Source: Rhodovarius crocodyli
Lineage (GTDB): Bacteria > Pseudomonadota > Alphaproteobacteria > Acetobacterales > Acetobacteraceae
Length of the DNA stretch: 64,000 bases
Reading direction: 5' to 3'
Assembly: GCA_945901085.1 (NCBI GenBank)
Contig: CAMDJV010000001.1
Location: 1 to 64,000 of the forward strand
Shown piece by piece: positions 42,433 through 51,752 of the stretch. A program made the translations under genes and the position numbers. The notes under the pieces were generated by a model. That model did not search any database. It had not been told where the DNA came from and saw nothing but the letters and a program-made list of their open reading frames with translations. Position 1 is the first letter of the stretch, and each line of letters opens with the position of its first letter.

Positions 42433-43947
42433 CTAGCGAATAACCCTCCAGGCGCCCGCAACATAATCCAGCCGCAACTCACCCGGGGCCACCGCTGTGG
42501 CGCGGGTTGCCGCATCGGTGCAGCGCGGCGCCTCGCGCCAGCGGGCAGCATACATCGTGTTGATCGGCCGCGGCGTCTCGCTGGCCAAAGCCAGCATCTC
42601 CAGCAGCGCCTCGCGGGTGGCATGATCCTCAGCCGCGGTGCAGGGCCAACTGGGCAGCAGGGTCACCCGCTCGGCCGCCGCCAGCAGCGGGCGCAGCCTC
42701 GCCGCATCTATCCGCCAGGGATGCTGTGCCCCCGCCCAATCATGCAGCGCCTGCCGGGCAGGCGCTGCATCGAGACATTGCACCGCCGCCAGCACCACCA
42801 GCAAGAGAATCCCCGCCCGCCCCTGCCGGGCCAGCAGCACTGCCACCCCCAGCAGCGCCGCCGCCCCTACCGGCCAGAAGAAGCGGCCCGAGGCGCGGAA
42901 TTGCTCGAACAACCCCGGCGCCTCGCCCAGATCGAACAGCAGAGCAGGCCCCAGCCCGACCCGAAAACTCACCGCCAGCAGGCTGAGGCCGAGGCAGGCC
43001 AACACCAACCCGCCATGCCGCCTGAGGCCGCCCAGCACCGCAACCGGCCGCCACAGCAGCAGCGCCGCAAGCCCCAACCACAGGCCAAAACCCAGCCAAT
43101 TATAACCCTCCCAGCCGCCATGGCCGGTGGCATCGACCTCGGCCGCGAACCCGCCCCCCAGGAACCATGACCGAAACGGCCATATCGGCGACAAAAGATT
43201 CAGCGCGAAGGCGCCATACCAGCGCTGCCCATCGCCCACCGCCCCCAAATATCCCAAAACGGTCATAATTCCGCCCACCAGCGCCAGCCCGGCCGCAGCG
43301 CCCAATGCTGCCCCCAACCAGGGCGCGCGGCGCAGCAGCAGCGTGGCCGGCACCGCTGCCAGCAGCGCCAAATTCATCACCGCCAAATAAGGATGCACCA
43401 GCAAGGTCGCCCCCTGGAGCAAAATGGCCCCGGGCCAGACCCGCCCCCCGGCCACCAGCCGAAGATAAAACCCCAAGCCCAGCCACAGCAAAAAATGCCC
43501 GCACAAGGCGGCATGGCCAAACCGCATGATGAAGGCCGGCATCGAAGCCGCCGCCACCGCCACGGCCAATAATGGCAGCAGCCGGCGCTCCCCCGCCCCC
43601 GCCATGGCCCAGGCGGCGCAAACCGGCGTCAAAACCCATACCAGCGCATACCACAGCCCAATGCCATGAAACCCTGAAGGCAGCAGCGGCGCGAGCGCCT
43701 TTAGCGCCAAGGCCAGCAGCGGAATCCCATCAGCAAAGGCCAGATTGAGGCCGCCCAGCATCGCCACATTCAGCGGCGGCCAAACCCATGCCGAGGCGAT
43801 GAAATAGCGCTGCGCCACCGCATGCTGTGCGGCATCGCCCACCGGTCGCCACCCACCGCCCGCGCCAGGCCATAAAAAATCGGCGGGAAACAGCCAAAAA
43901 GCCATCCCCGCGCCCCAAATCGCCGCGAGGATGAGAGCGATGCGCAT
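42433..43947 (-). CDS. polytopic membrane protein, DUF6311/GT-C-like
   Basis: A 504-residue protein of about ten to twelve transmembrane segments with a C-terminal soluble domain (about 410-500) rich in DAARLRPLL and PSWPCTAAEDHAT. Between the first two helices a loop holds GDAAQHAVAQRYF, with Asp in the place where GT-C glycosyltransferases have their catalytic acid. It resembles the DUF6311 membrane proteins; a periplasmic sugar-transfer role fits its convergent neighbour, a GtrB-like enzyme, but is inferred. ATG 43947 is preferred over an upstream GTG because the extra 30 residues are not membrane-like. Confidence 0.7.
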   Translation of the reverse strand: MRIALILAAIWGAGMAFWLFPADFLWPGAGGGWRPVGDAAQHAVAQRYFIASAWVWPPLNVAMLGGLNLAFADGIPLLALALKALAPLLPSGFHGIGLWYALVWVLTPVCAAWAMAGAGERRLLPLLAVAVAAASMPAFIMRFGHAALCGHFLLWLGLGFYLRLVAGGRVWPGAILLQGATLLVHPYLAVMNLALLAAVPATLLLRRAPWLGAALGAAAGLALVGGIMTVLGYLGAVGDGQRWYGAFALNLLSPIWPFRSWFLGGGFAAEVDATGHGGWEGYNWLGFGLWLGLAALLLWRPVAVLGGLRRHGGLVLACLGLSLLAVSFRVGLGPALLFDLGEAPGLFEQFRASGRFFWPVGAAALLGVAVLLARQGRAGILLLVVLAAVQCLDAAPARQALHDWAGAQHPWRIDAARLRPLLAAAERVTLLPSWPCTAAEDHATREALLEMLALASETPRPINTMYAARWREAPRCTDAATRATAVAPGELRLDYVAGAWRVIR

Positions 43948-44112
43948 TCCCCCTGCTCGCACCGCAATGTGACAAGGGCAAGGCCAGAAAACCTGTCGTT
44001 TTTGTGCACTGCCACATTTTCGCCCCAACTCAACCATCTTGCGGCCAGTTCAGCCCGGCAAAACGCTCGCAAGCAGAATTCCTCCGCCCCCACCCCTCTC
44101 GGGACAAAATCC

Positions 44113-44829
44113 ATGCCTGGCCTGGACAGTCTCCAATCCCTCCGCCCGGACAATACCGTCCGCGCCTCACGGATCGGCATCTTCCCTCCCATCCTGCCGG
44201 TCCCCTCGGCCGCAGGAATCAATGCCCGCCTCAAGCGCGCATTCGATGTGCTGGCTGCTGGCGGCATGCTGCTGCTGCTCGCGCCGATCTTCCTGCTGCT
44301 CGCCGCCCTGGTGCGGCGCGATGGCGGCGCCGCCTTCTATGCCCATACCCGGGTCGGCCAGGGCGGGCGCGGCTTTGGCTGCCTGAAATTCCGCTCGATG
44401 GTGACCGATAGCCAGGCCCGGCTCGACGCCCTGCTCGCCGCCGACCCTGCGGCCCGCGCCGAATGGGAAGCCACCCGCAAGCTGAAAAACGACCCGCGCA
44501 TCACCGCCATCGGCCATGTCCTGCGCAAGACCTCGCTCGATGAATTGCCCCAGCTGGTCAATGTGCTGCGTGGCGAGATGAGCCTTGTCGGCCCACGCCC
44601 CGTGGTAGCCGCCGAGCTGGACGAGTATTACGGCCCCGCCGCAGCGCAATATATGAGCGTGCGCCCCGGCATCACCGGCCTGTGGCAGGTCAGCGGCCGC
44701 AGCAACACCAGCTACGCCCAGCGCGTGGCGATGGATGTGGCCTATGCCTCCCAGCCCTCGCTCTGGACCGACATCAAAATCCTCGCCCGCACGCCGATGG
44801 CCGTGCTGGCCCGTCGGGGCGCCTGCTAA
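44113..44829 (+). CDS. ExoY-type undecaprenyl-phosphate sugar-1-phosphate transferase
   Basis: Starts polysaccharide assembly by moving a hexose-1-phosphate to undecaprenyl phosphate at the inner membrane. In its 238 residues an N-terminal membrane helix (about 42-62, FDVLAAGGMLLLLAPIFLLL) precedes the catalytic block GCLKFRSMV, LRKTSLDELPQLVNVL, SLVGPRPV and PGITGLWQVSGRS, all family signatures. It lacks the extra N-terminal helices of the WbaP class, so it is the short ExoY form. It opens the plus-strand polysaccharide cluster. Confidence 0.92.
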   Translation: MPGLDSLQSLRPDNTVRASRIGIFPPILPVPSAAGINARLKRAFDVLAAGGMLLLLAPIFLLLAALVRRDGGAAFYAHTRVGQGGRGFGCLKFRSMVTDSQARLDALLAADPAARAEWEATRKLKNDPRITAIGHVLRKTSLDELPQLVNVLRGEMSLVGPRPVVAAELDEYYGPAAAQYMSVRPGITGLWQVSGRSNTSYAQRVAMDVAYASQPSLWTDIKILARTPMAVLARRGAC

Positions 44830-44916
44830 AAAGGGTCAGCGCGGCCCCGGGTGAGCGGCAAATCCCCTTCCCCGGGGGAAACCCAAACCATCCCAACCGG
44901 TGCTATCCTCGCCCGC

Positions 44917-46425
44917 ATGACCCACACAGCCCAAACCCGCGCCGCCACCGGGCGCCTGATGTCCGGGGTGGTGTGGAATGCCCTGGGCCGCGGCCTGCCC
45001 CTGGTCATTGCTCTGCTCCTCACGCCTTGGCTGCTGCATCTCATGGGGGTGGAGCGGTGGGGTTTATTCACCCTGGCCCTGGCCATGGTGGGCGTGCTGG
45101 GCGTGTTGGATCTGGGCGTGGGCCCCGCCCTCACCCGCAGCCTCTCCGAGCGGATGCACACCGCCACCCCGGCCGAACAGGCCGATCTGGTGCGCGCGGG
45201 GCTAGCCGCCCTCAGCCTGGTGGCGGTTTTCGGCGCGGCGGTTCTGTGGCTCGCCCTGCCTTGGCTGGTGAGCGATGGCCTGAATGTGCCGCCCGCGCTG
45301 CAGGCCGAGGCCCTGGCCGCCATGCGGGTGCTGGCCTGTGCGATTCCCCTGGTGGTGTTGAATGCGGCGCTGTGGGGGGTGCTAGCGGCCTATCAGCGCT
45401 TTGCCGCGGCCAATCTCGTCACCGTCCCGGTCAACCTGTTCTATTATCTCGGCCCGGTGCTGGCCCTGCTGCTGTGGGATTCGCTGGTGGGGGTCATGCT
45501 GGCCCTGCTGGCCTGCCGGCTGGCCAATACAATCTCCTATATTTGGCTGGTGCGGCGGGATTTACCGGGGCTGTGGTCCACCTGGCCCCGGCTACGCCTC
45601 GCAGCCCCCTTGCTGCGCCTGGGCGGGTGGATCACCTTTGCCTCCCTGATCGGCCAGGCGCTGCTCTATGCCGATCGCTTCCTGATCGGCGCGCTGCTGA
45701 CTCTGACGGCAGTCGCCCATTACGCCACGCCGCTTGATCTGGTGTTGCGAATGTGGATTTTGCCCGTCGCCGTCTCCCAGGCGCTGCTGCCAGCCATGGC
45801 CAGCGGTTTTGCCTCCCTGCCAGTGGCCACGGCCGCGCTGTTGCGCCGTGGCGGCCTGCTGATCCTCATCGGCGTCTTTCCCGCCTGCGCGGTGCTGGTG
45901 GCCGGCGCGCATGAGGTGCTGCGGCTGTGGCTTGGTGCCGGCTTTGCCGATGGCGGCGCGCCGGTCTTGCGCATCCTCGCCATCGGCATCCTGTTCTCCT
46001 GCCTCGCCTATGCCCCCAATGCGCTGCTGGAGGCGATTGGCCGGCCCGATGTGACAGCGCGCTTCGTGCTGGCGCAGGCGGTGGTGTTTCTGCCCCTATC
46101 GGCACTCTTCTTGGTCGCGGGCGGGGTGGAGGGTGCCGCCATCGCCTGGGCGCTGCGGGTGGCCGCCGATGCGCTGGGGAAACTCTATTTCGCCGCCCGT
46201 CTCTACCCGCCGGCCGCGGCGGCTGCACGCGGCTTGATGCCGCCCATGCTGGCGGCAGGGCTGGTGCTGCTGGCGCTGGCCCTCGCACCGGGCTGGGGCT
46301 GGAAGGGCGGCGTTTTCGCCCTCGGCACCGCGGCACTGGTGCTGCTGCTATGGCGTTCCCTGCTGCCTGATGAACGCCAAGCCTTGCGGCACCCGCGGCA
46401 ATGGCGTCAGTTGCTGCGCGCATGA
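44917..46425 (+). CDS. Wzx-type polysaccharide flippase (MATE/MVF superfamily)
   Basis: A 502-residue membrane protein with about twelve to fourteen helices. The N-terminal pattern RLMSGVVWNALGRGLPLVIA and the early LMGVERWGLFTLALAMVGVLG are typical of polysaccharide-repeat-unit flippases. It should export the lipid-linked repeat unit across the inner membrane. ATG 44917 is preferred; a GTG at 44851 would add 22 residues without homology. The downstream glycosyltransferase overlaps its stop (ATGA), the first of four such couplings. Confidence 0.88.
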   Translation: MTHTAQTRAATGRLMSGVVWNALGRGLPLVIALLLTPWLLHLMGVERWGLFTLALAMVGVLGVLDLGVGPALTRSLSERMHTATPAEQADLVRAGLAALSLVAVFGAAVLWLALPWLVSDGLNVPPALQAEALAAMRVLACAIPLVVLNAALWGVLAAYQRFAAANLVTVPVNLFYYLGPVLALLLWDSLVGVMLALLACRLANTISYIWLVRRDLPGLWSTWPRLRLAAPLLRLGGWITFASLIGQALLYADRFLIGALLTLTAVAHYATPLDLVLRMWILPVAVSQALLPAMASGFASLPVATAALLRRGGLLILIGVFPACAVLVAGAHEVLRLWLGAGFADGGAPVLRILAIGILFSCLAYAPNALLEAIGRPDVTARFVLAQAVVFLPLSALFLVAGGVEGAAIAWALRVAADALGKLYFAARLYPPAAAAARGLMPPMLAAGLVLLALALAPGWGWKGGVFALGTAALVLLLWRSLLPDERQALRHPRQWRQLLRA

Positions 46426-47435
46426 CGCCGCTTTTCATCAATGGCCGCTACCTGACCCAGGCGCTCACCGGCGTGCAGCGGTTTTGTCGCGAAATCGCCG
46501 CCTCCCTTCCCCAGGCCACCATCCTCACCCCCCCGGGGATTGAGGGCGGCACCGCCACCGGCCGCCGCCAGGGCCAGGCCTGGGAGCAATGGGAACTCGC
46601 CCCCGCCGCGCGCGCGGGGCTGCTGCTCAATCTGGGCAATACCGCGCCACTGTTCCGCCGTGGCCGCCAGGCGGTGGTGATTCATGATGCCGGGGTCTTC
46701 GACACCCCAGAATCCTATTCCCGCGCCTTTCGCCTATGGTATCGCGCGCTGCATTATTCCCTGGCGCGCAACGGCACGCGGTTGCTGACGGTGAGCGAAT
46801 TTTCCCGCAGCCGCCTCGCCCATCACCTGCGGCTCGACCCCGCCCGCATCGGCGTGGTCGCCGAAGGCGGCGAGCATATTTTCCGCAACCCGGCCGAGAC
46901 CGCCATCCTCGCCGAGCATGGCCTGCAGCCCGGCCGCTACGCCCTCGCCGTCGGCACCCAGGCGGCACATAAAAACCTCGCCGCTCTTCAGGGCGCCGCG
47001 AGCCTACTGGAACAGCATGGCATGACGCTCGCTCTGGCCGGCGCGCGCGATGCCTCGGTGTTTCGCGCCGCCGGCGCCGGCGCCGCCCGCCCGCTGGGCC
47101 GGGTCAGCGATGCTGCGCTGCGGGCCCTATACGAAAACGCCCTCTGCCTGCTCTTCCCCAGCCGCTATGAGGGCTTCGGCCTGCCGCCGCTGGAGGCGAT
47201 GTGGTGCGGCTGCCCGGTCATCGCCGGCCGCGCCGGCGCCCTGCCCGAGGTGCTGGGCGATGCCGCGCTGTGGTTCGCCCCCGACGACCCCGCGGGCCTG
47301 GCCAGCCAACTCGCCACCCTCATCGCCGAGCCTGCACTCCGCCAACGCATGGCCGATGCGGGCCGCGCCCGGGCGCAACATTATTCCTGGCCCGCCGCCG
47401 CGGCGCGCCTGCTGCAATTGGCGCAAGACGCATGA
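46422..47435 (+). CDS. glycosyltransferase family 1 (GT-B)
   Basis: A 337-residue GT-B enzyme. N-terminal part: FINGRYLTQALTGVQRFCRE and VVIHDAGVFDTPESYS. C-terminal donor-binding part: YALAVGTQAAHKNL, LFPSRYEGFGLPPLEAMWCG (EX7E-type) and VIAGRAGALPEV. It adds a sugar to the growing repeat unit; the donor is unknown. It is coupled by ATGA to both neighbours. Confidence 0.9.
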   Translation: MTPLFINGRYLTQALTGVQRFCREIAASLPQATILTPPGIEGGTATGRRQGQAWEQWELAPAARAGLLLNLGNTAPLFRRGRQAVVIHDAGVFDTPESYSRAFRLWYRALHYSLARNGTRLLTVSEFSRSRLAHHLRLDPARIGVVAEGGEHIFRNPAETAILAEHGLQPGRYALAVGTQAAHKNLAALQGAASLLEQHGMTLALAGARDASVFRAAGAGAARPLGRVSDAALRALYENALCLLFPSRYEGFGLPPLEAMWCGCPVIAGRAGALPEVLGDAALWFAPDDPAGLASQLATLIAEPALRQRMADAGRARAQHYSWPAAAARLLQLAQDA

Positions 47436-48529
47436 CAAAAATCGCCATCATCCATGAATGGCTCGACAGCTATGCCGGCAGCGAACGCGTGCTGGAACAA
47501 ATGCTGCTCGCCTTTCCCACGGCGGATCTTTTCGTGCTCTGCGATTTCCTGCCCGAGGCGGAGCGCCATTTCCTGCATGGCCGCACCCCGCGCACCAGCT
47601 TTATCCAGCGCCTGCCCTTGGCAAAAAAGCGCTTCCGCAACTATCTCCAATTGATGCCCATCGCCGTCGAGCAATTCGACCTGCAGGGCTATGATGTGGT
47701 GCTCAGCTCCAGCCATGCCGTGGCCAAGGGCGCCATCACCGGCCCCGGCCAGAGGCACATCGCCTATATCCATTCGCCCATGCGCTATGCCTGGGATTTG
47801 CAACACCAATATCTGCGCCAGGCCGGCATGACCCGCGGCCTGGCCTCGCTTTACACACGCTGGCTGCTGCACCGCCTGCGCCTTTGGGACCAGGCCAGCG
47901 CGGCACGGCCTGACACCCTGCTAGCCAATAGCCGCTACATCGCCGAGCGCATCCAGAAGGCCTGGCGGCGCGAGGCCCGGGTGCTGCACCCGCCGGTCAA
48001 TCTCGCCGGCTTCCCGCTGTGTGAGCAAAAGCAGGGCCACTTCCTCATCGCCTCCCGCCAGGTGCCCTATAAGCGCATCGAACTGGTGGTGGAGGCCTTT
48101 GCCCAAATGCCCGACCAGCGCCTGATCGTGGTGGGTGACGGCCCCTCCGCCCCCCTCGTCACCGCCGCCGCTGCCGGCGCCAAAAACATCGAACTGCGCG
48201 GCAGGGTGCCGCAGGCCGAATTGGTGCGCCTGACGCAAACCGCCCGCGCCTTCGTCTTCGCCGCCGAAGAGGATTTCGGCATCGCCATGGTCGAGGCCCA
48301 GGCCGCCGGCACCCCGCTCATCGCCTATGGCCGCGGCGGTGCGCGGGATATCGTGATCGAGGGCGAAACCGGCTTCCTCTTCGCCGAACAAAGCGCCGAG
48401 GCAGTGCGCGCGGCGGTGCAGCGCTTCATCGCCGCCCCCGCCCTCTCCCCCGCCGCCTGCCACGCCAATGCCACCCGCTTCTCGGAAGAGAGTTTCCGCG
48501 CAGCCCTCATCACCGAGGTGATGGGATGA
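47432..48529 (+). CDS. glycosyltransferase family 4 (GT-B)
   Basis: A 365-residue GT-B enzyme. MTKIAIIHEWLDSYAGSERVL is a typical start; HIAYIHSPMRYAWDL and LANSRYIAERI are family landmarks, and the donor site is AEEDFGIAMVEAQAAGTPLIAYG split around EDFG. It resembles WbaZ-like mannosyl- or similar transferases by these motifs, but the sugar is not determined. It is coupled by ATGA on both sides in the polysaccharide cluster. Confidence 0.9.
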   Translation: MTKIAIIHEWLDSYAGSERVLEQMLLAFPTADLFVLCDFLPEAERHFLHGRTPRTSFIQRLPLAKKRFRNYLQLMPIAVEQFDLQGYDVVLSSSHAVAKGAITGPGQRHIAYIHSPMRYAWDLQHQYLRQAGMTRGLASLYTRWLLHRLRLWDQASAARPDTLLANSRYIAERIQKAWRREARVLHPPVNLAGFPLCEQKQGHFLIASRQVPYKRIELVVEAFAQMPDQRLIVVGDGPSAPLVTAAAAGAKNIELRGRVPQAELVRLTQTARAFVFAAEEDFGIAMVEAQAAGTPLIAYGRGGARDIVIEGETGFLFAEQSAEAVRAAVQRFIAAPALSPAACHANATRFSEESFRAALITEVMG

Positions 48530-49386
48530 CGCATATCTCCCTCATCATCGCCACCATGGGCCGGGTGGCGGAGCTGCATGACCTCTTCGACAGCCTGGTC
48601 GCGCAACATTACCCGGCACTGGACGTGATCCTGGTCGATCAGAACGGCGATGATCGTCTCGCACCCGTGGTGGCGGCCTATGCCCAGAGCCTGACTTTGC
48701 GCCACATGCGCAGCCCGCGCCCACATGCCAATGCCGCGCGCAATCTGGGCCTGCGCGCCGCCATCGGCGATATCGTGGCCTTCCCCGATGATGATTGCAC
48801 CCTGCCCCCCGGCACCCTGGCCCGGGTGGCGCGGATCTTCGGCGATCCGGGGCTTGCGGTGCTGACCGGCCCCGCCGCCTCGCCCGATGGCGGGCTGGGC
48901 TCGGGCCGCTGGCACCGCCAGGGCGGGCCCATCACCCTGGCCACCGTCTGGACCTCGGTGATCGAGTTCAACCTCTGGCTGCGGCGCGACACGGCACTGG
49001 CGCTGGGCGGTTTTGACGAAAACCTAGGCCCCGGCAGCGCCCATGGCAGCGCCGAGGGCAATGACCTGGTCTGCCGGGCCATGGCCGCCGGGCTGCAGGC
49101 CGAATATGATCCGTCCCTGCTGGTGGTGCACCCCGATAAGCGGCTCTCCGATGTCGCGGCCGAGCGGGCCTATCGCTATGGCATGGGTCTGGGCTTCGTG
49201 CTGCGCCGCCACGCCGTGCCCTTTGCGGTGTGGTCGGCCTTTCTCTATCGCCCAGTCGCCGGCGCGGGGCTGGCCCTGCTGCGCGGGAGGCTGCACCACG
49301 CCGCCTATTACTGGCAAAGTTTTCGCGGCCGGCTGGGCGGCTTCCTCTCGCCGCAAACCCCGCAACCAACGCCCATGACAGCATGA
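48526..49386 (+). CDS. glycosyltransferase family 2
   Basis: A 286-residue GT-A enzyme without membrane helices. SLIIATMGRVAELHDLFDSL opens the fold, VILVDQNGDD follows, and VAFPDDDCTLPPG holds the DXD motif. Catalytic-region landmarks include LGGFDENLGPGSAHGSAEGND. It adds a residue to the repeat unit. Both ends overlap its neighbours by ATGA. Confidence 0.9.
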   Translation: MTHISLIIATMGRVAELHDLFDSLVAQHYPALDVILVDQNGDDRLAPVVAAYAQSLTLRHMRSPRPHANAARNLGLRAAIGDIVAFPDDDCTLPPGTLARVARIFGDPGLAVLTGPAASPDGGLGSGRWHRQGGPITLATVWTSVIEFNLWLRRDTALALGGFDENLGPGSAHGSAEGNDLVCRAMAAGLQAEYDPSLLVVHPDKRLSDVAAERAYRYGMGLGFVLRRHAVPFAVWSAFLYRPVAGAGLALLRGRLHHAAYYWQSFRGRLGGFLSPQTPQPTPMTA

Positions 49387-50255
49387 ACATCACCATCGGC
49401 ATCGCCACCCGCGGCCGCCCCGCCATCCTGGGCGAGGTGCTGGCCGAGATCGACCGTCAGACCCGTCCACCGCAGGCCGTCATCATCTGCCATGTCAGCG
49501 AAGGCGATGTGACCGGCCTGCCGCCCCGCTTCCCGGGCCTGCGCTTCATCACCGCCGAGGCCGGTCTGCCACGGCAGCGCAACGCCATCATCGATGCCGC
49601 TCCCACCGCTGATGCCATCCTCTTCATCGATGATGATTTCCTCGCCGCGCCGGACTGGCTTGCAGTGCTGGAAGCCGTGCTGAACGCCCATCCCGATTGC
49701 GTGGTCGCCACCGGCACCGTCATCGCCGATGGCGCCAAAGGCCCCGGCATTTCTGTGGAACAAGGCCGCGCCATCCTCGCCGCCGATACGCTGCCCTCAG
49801 ACCCTCTGGCAGTGGCACCACATTTCAACGGCTATGGCTGCAACATGGCCTTCCGCATGGCGCCGATCCGCCAACACGCGCTGCGCTTCGACGAAGCCCT
49901 GCCGGCCTATGCCTGGTACGAGGATATCGATTTCTCCCGCCGCCTGCTGCCCCATGGCAGCATCCTGCGCCTCGCCGGCGCGCGCGGCGTGCATCTGGGC
50001 GCCAAGATCGGCCGCCAGCCAGGGCGCCGGCTGGGCTATTCCCAGGTGGTGAACTCCGTCTACCTCGCCCGCAAAGGCAGCTACCCCTGGAGCCACGCGC
50101 TGCGCAGCATTGGCCGGCATTTGCTGGCCAATGCGGTGAAATCCCTGCGGCCCGAGCCGGAAGTGGATCGTTGGGGACGTTTGCAGGGCAATCTGCGCGG
50201 GCTTTGGCATGTGCTGACGGGGCAGGCGCATCCGGGGCGGATTGTAGAGATGTAG
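49383..50255 (+). CDS. glycosyltransferase family 2
   Basis: A 290-residue GT-A enzyme. MNITIGIATRGRPAILGEVL starts the fold, AILFIDDDFLAAPDW holds the DXD motif, and ACCEPTOR-side landmarks are GYGCNMAFRMAP and YEDIDFSRRLLPHG with the ED..D pattern. It is the last gene of the plus-strand polysaccharide operon; the next sequence is a recombinase scar. No Wzy polymerase, Wzc/Wza export genes or chain-length regulator are in the window, so the cluster is either incomplete or truncated here. Confidence 0.9.
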   Translation: MNITIGIATRGRPAILGEVLAEIDRQTRPPQAVIICHVSEGDVTGLPPRFPGLRFITAEAGLPRQRNAIIDAAPTADAILFIDDDFLAAPDWLAVLEAVLNAHPDCVVATGTVIADGAKGPGISVEQGRAILAADTLPSDPLAVAPHFNGYGCNMAFRMAPIRQHALRFDEALPAYAWYEDIDFSRRLLPHGSILRLAGARGVHLGAKIGRQPGRRLGYSQVVNSVYLARKGSYPWSHALRSIGRHLLANAVKSLRPEPEVDRWGRLQGNLRGLWHVLTGQAHPGRIVEM

Positions 50256-50304
50256 GGGCGGTGGCCCCCTTGGGAGGGCGCTGTCCTCCCGGAGTTTCTT
50301 TGTC

Positions 50305-50700
50305 CGCCACCTCCGCCGCCTCCGCTGACAACACTGGCTGCCCCATCATCAGCATCGCCGCGAACTTCCCCTCCACTGTAATCCCGGGTGGTGTGCGGAG
50401 CGGCGCAGGATGGATCACCACCGGTTCAATCAACCCTCGTGCGGCATGGAGCGCCTCTCCGCCCGCAGCCCCAGCGAGAACCTCAACCAGCCGCGCCAGC
50501 GTGTCGCGGTAAGCCTGCCCAAGATTGGGCATCAACCGCACGCCGCTCGGCGGCGCCGCGAGCAATTGCTGCTGAAGTCTCGTCTGCTCGGCCGCCAGGC
50601 AGTTCCACCCCGGCGCAAATTCCTGGGCGAAGAGGGCAGCAAGCTCCGCGTCCATCATCTGACTGGCAAGGATATTCAGCACCCGCGCTTCAAGCCGCGG
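50305..50700 (-). pseudogene. C-terminal remnant of a serine recombinase (resolvase family)
   Basis: The minus strand, in one frame, encodes about 130 residues like the coiled-coil and C-terminal region of large serine recombinases: LEARVLNILASQMMDAELAA, then FAQEFAPGWNCLAAEQTRLQ, then YRDTLARLVEVL, ALHAARGLIEPVVIHP and ITVEGKFAAMLMM. The catalytic N-terminal domain with its serine and the zinc ribbon are absent. No convincing start or end exists; the frame simply runs into the antisense of the upstream gene. It marks an old mobile-element event at the end of the polysaccharide cluster. Confidence 0.6.
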
Positions 50701-50819
50701 CCGCTTTCCTGTCAGCCAGGACAGGCAAGGCCCCTGCGCCGCCCTGTGGAGGGAGAGGACGTATTTTTGTGATGGCATGAAACACCCAAGGCGCCGCGAC
50801 CAGAAGGGTAACAATTAAC

Positions 50820-51752
50820 ATGGCTAATATTTCATTTTTTATTCCATGCGTTTTGTTTCTTTTATTTACTTTAAGCCAGCTAAGTTTCGGGAATTCCCCG
50901 GTTGTGCAGGACAATGTGTTGGCGAATGGCAAGGACAGCAGCGCCAAGCAAGCGAGACCCCTGGCCCGGCGCGCGGCGATGGGCGGGGTGGGTGCCGCCG
51001 CCCTGGCCGGGCCATCGCCGGGCCAAGCGCAGTCCCGCCCCGCGGGAGGCGGAATGAGCGGCCAGTTGCGCCTGCAGCAGGTGGCGCGCGTGGAACTCGG
51101 GACCTACGTGACGTCGCTGGCCTGGAGCCCGGATGGCGGCCGTATTGCGGCGGCGCATGACTGGGGATCGAAGGTCGCGGTGATCGACACCTCATCCTGG
51201 CGCGTGCGAGCGACGATCCAGCGTTCTTCGGCCATCAGCAAGGCCACGCTGGGGTTTGCGGCGGGTGGCCGGGAGTTGGTCACCCGGCCTGGAGAGATTC
51301 GCACGCTGCACAACAACCCCTTCGTGTTCGGCGTGTTCGAGACGGACACGGGGCGGCCCTTGCGTCATGCGCGCTGGCCAACAGACTTCCCAACCTCGAG
51401 GGTTCCCGAAGGTTTGGCGGTGTCGCCGGATGGGAAGTTCGCGGTCCTCTTTGATATGAACCGTCAAGGCGGTTACGCGGCAACATTGCCGCTGTTAGGC
51501 AGGAAAGCCAGTTATCGACCTGTCCGAATTTCCCGAGCCAGTTCTCACCGTCCGACCGGTCCAATCAGCCGTCCACGAAGCACGCGGGAGAGCGCGTCGA
51601 TGCAGGCAACGGTTACCAACACCATGATGACGATGAGCGACACCTCCCGCCAAGCGCTGATCATCAGGCGGTCCATCAGGAAAAAGCCGATGCCTCCGGC
51701 CCCAACCACGCCAAGGATCGTCGCCGAACGTAAGTTGGATTCGAGAAAGTAG
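50820..51752 (+). pseudogene. truncated exported beta-propeller (WD40/YVTN-like) protein
   Basis: An open frame starts in AT-rich sequence (residues 1-25, hydrophobic ISFFIPCVLFLLF) and passes through a second signal-like stretch, RRAAMGGVGAAALAGPSPGQ, into propeller sequence: VTSLAWSPDGGRIAAAHDWG, KVAVIDTSSWRVRATI and GLAVSPDGKFAVLFDMNRQG. The propeller breaks off near 51510 after fewer than three blades. The remaining frame to 51752 is merely the antisense of phnE. So the gene is truncated at 3' by the phn segment, and its 5' end may be a fusion to foreign AT-rich DNA. A functional protein is unlikely. Confidence 0.6.
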
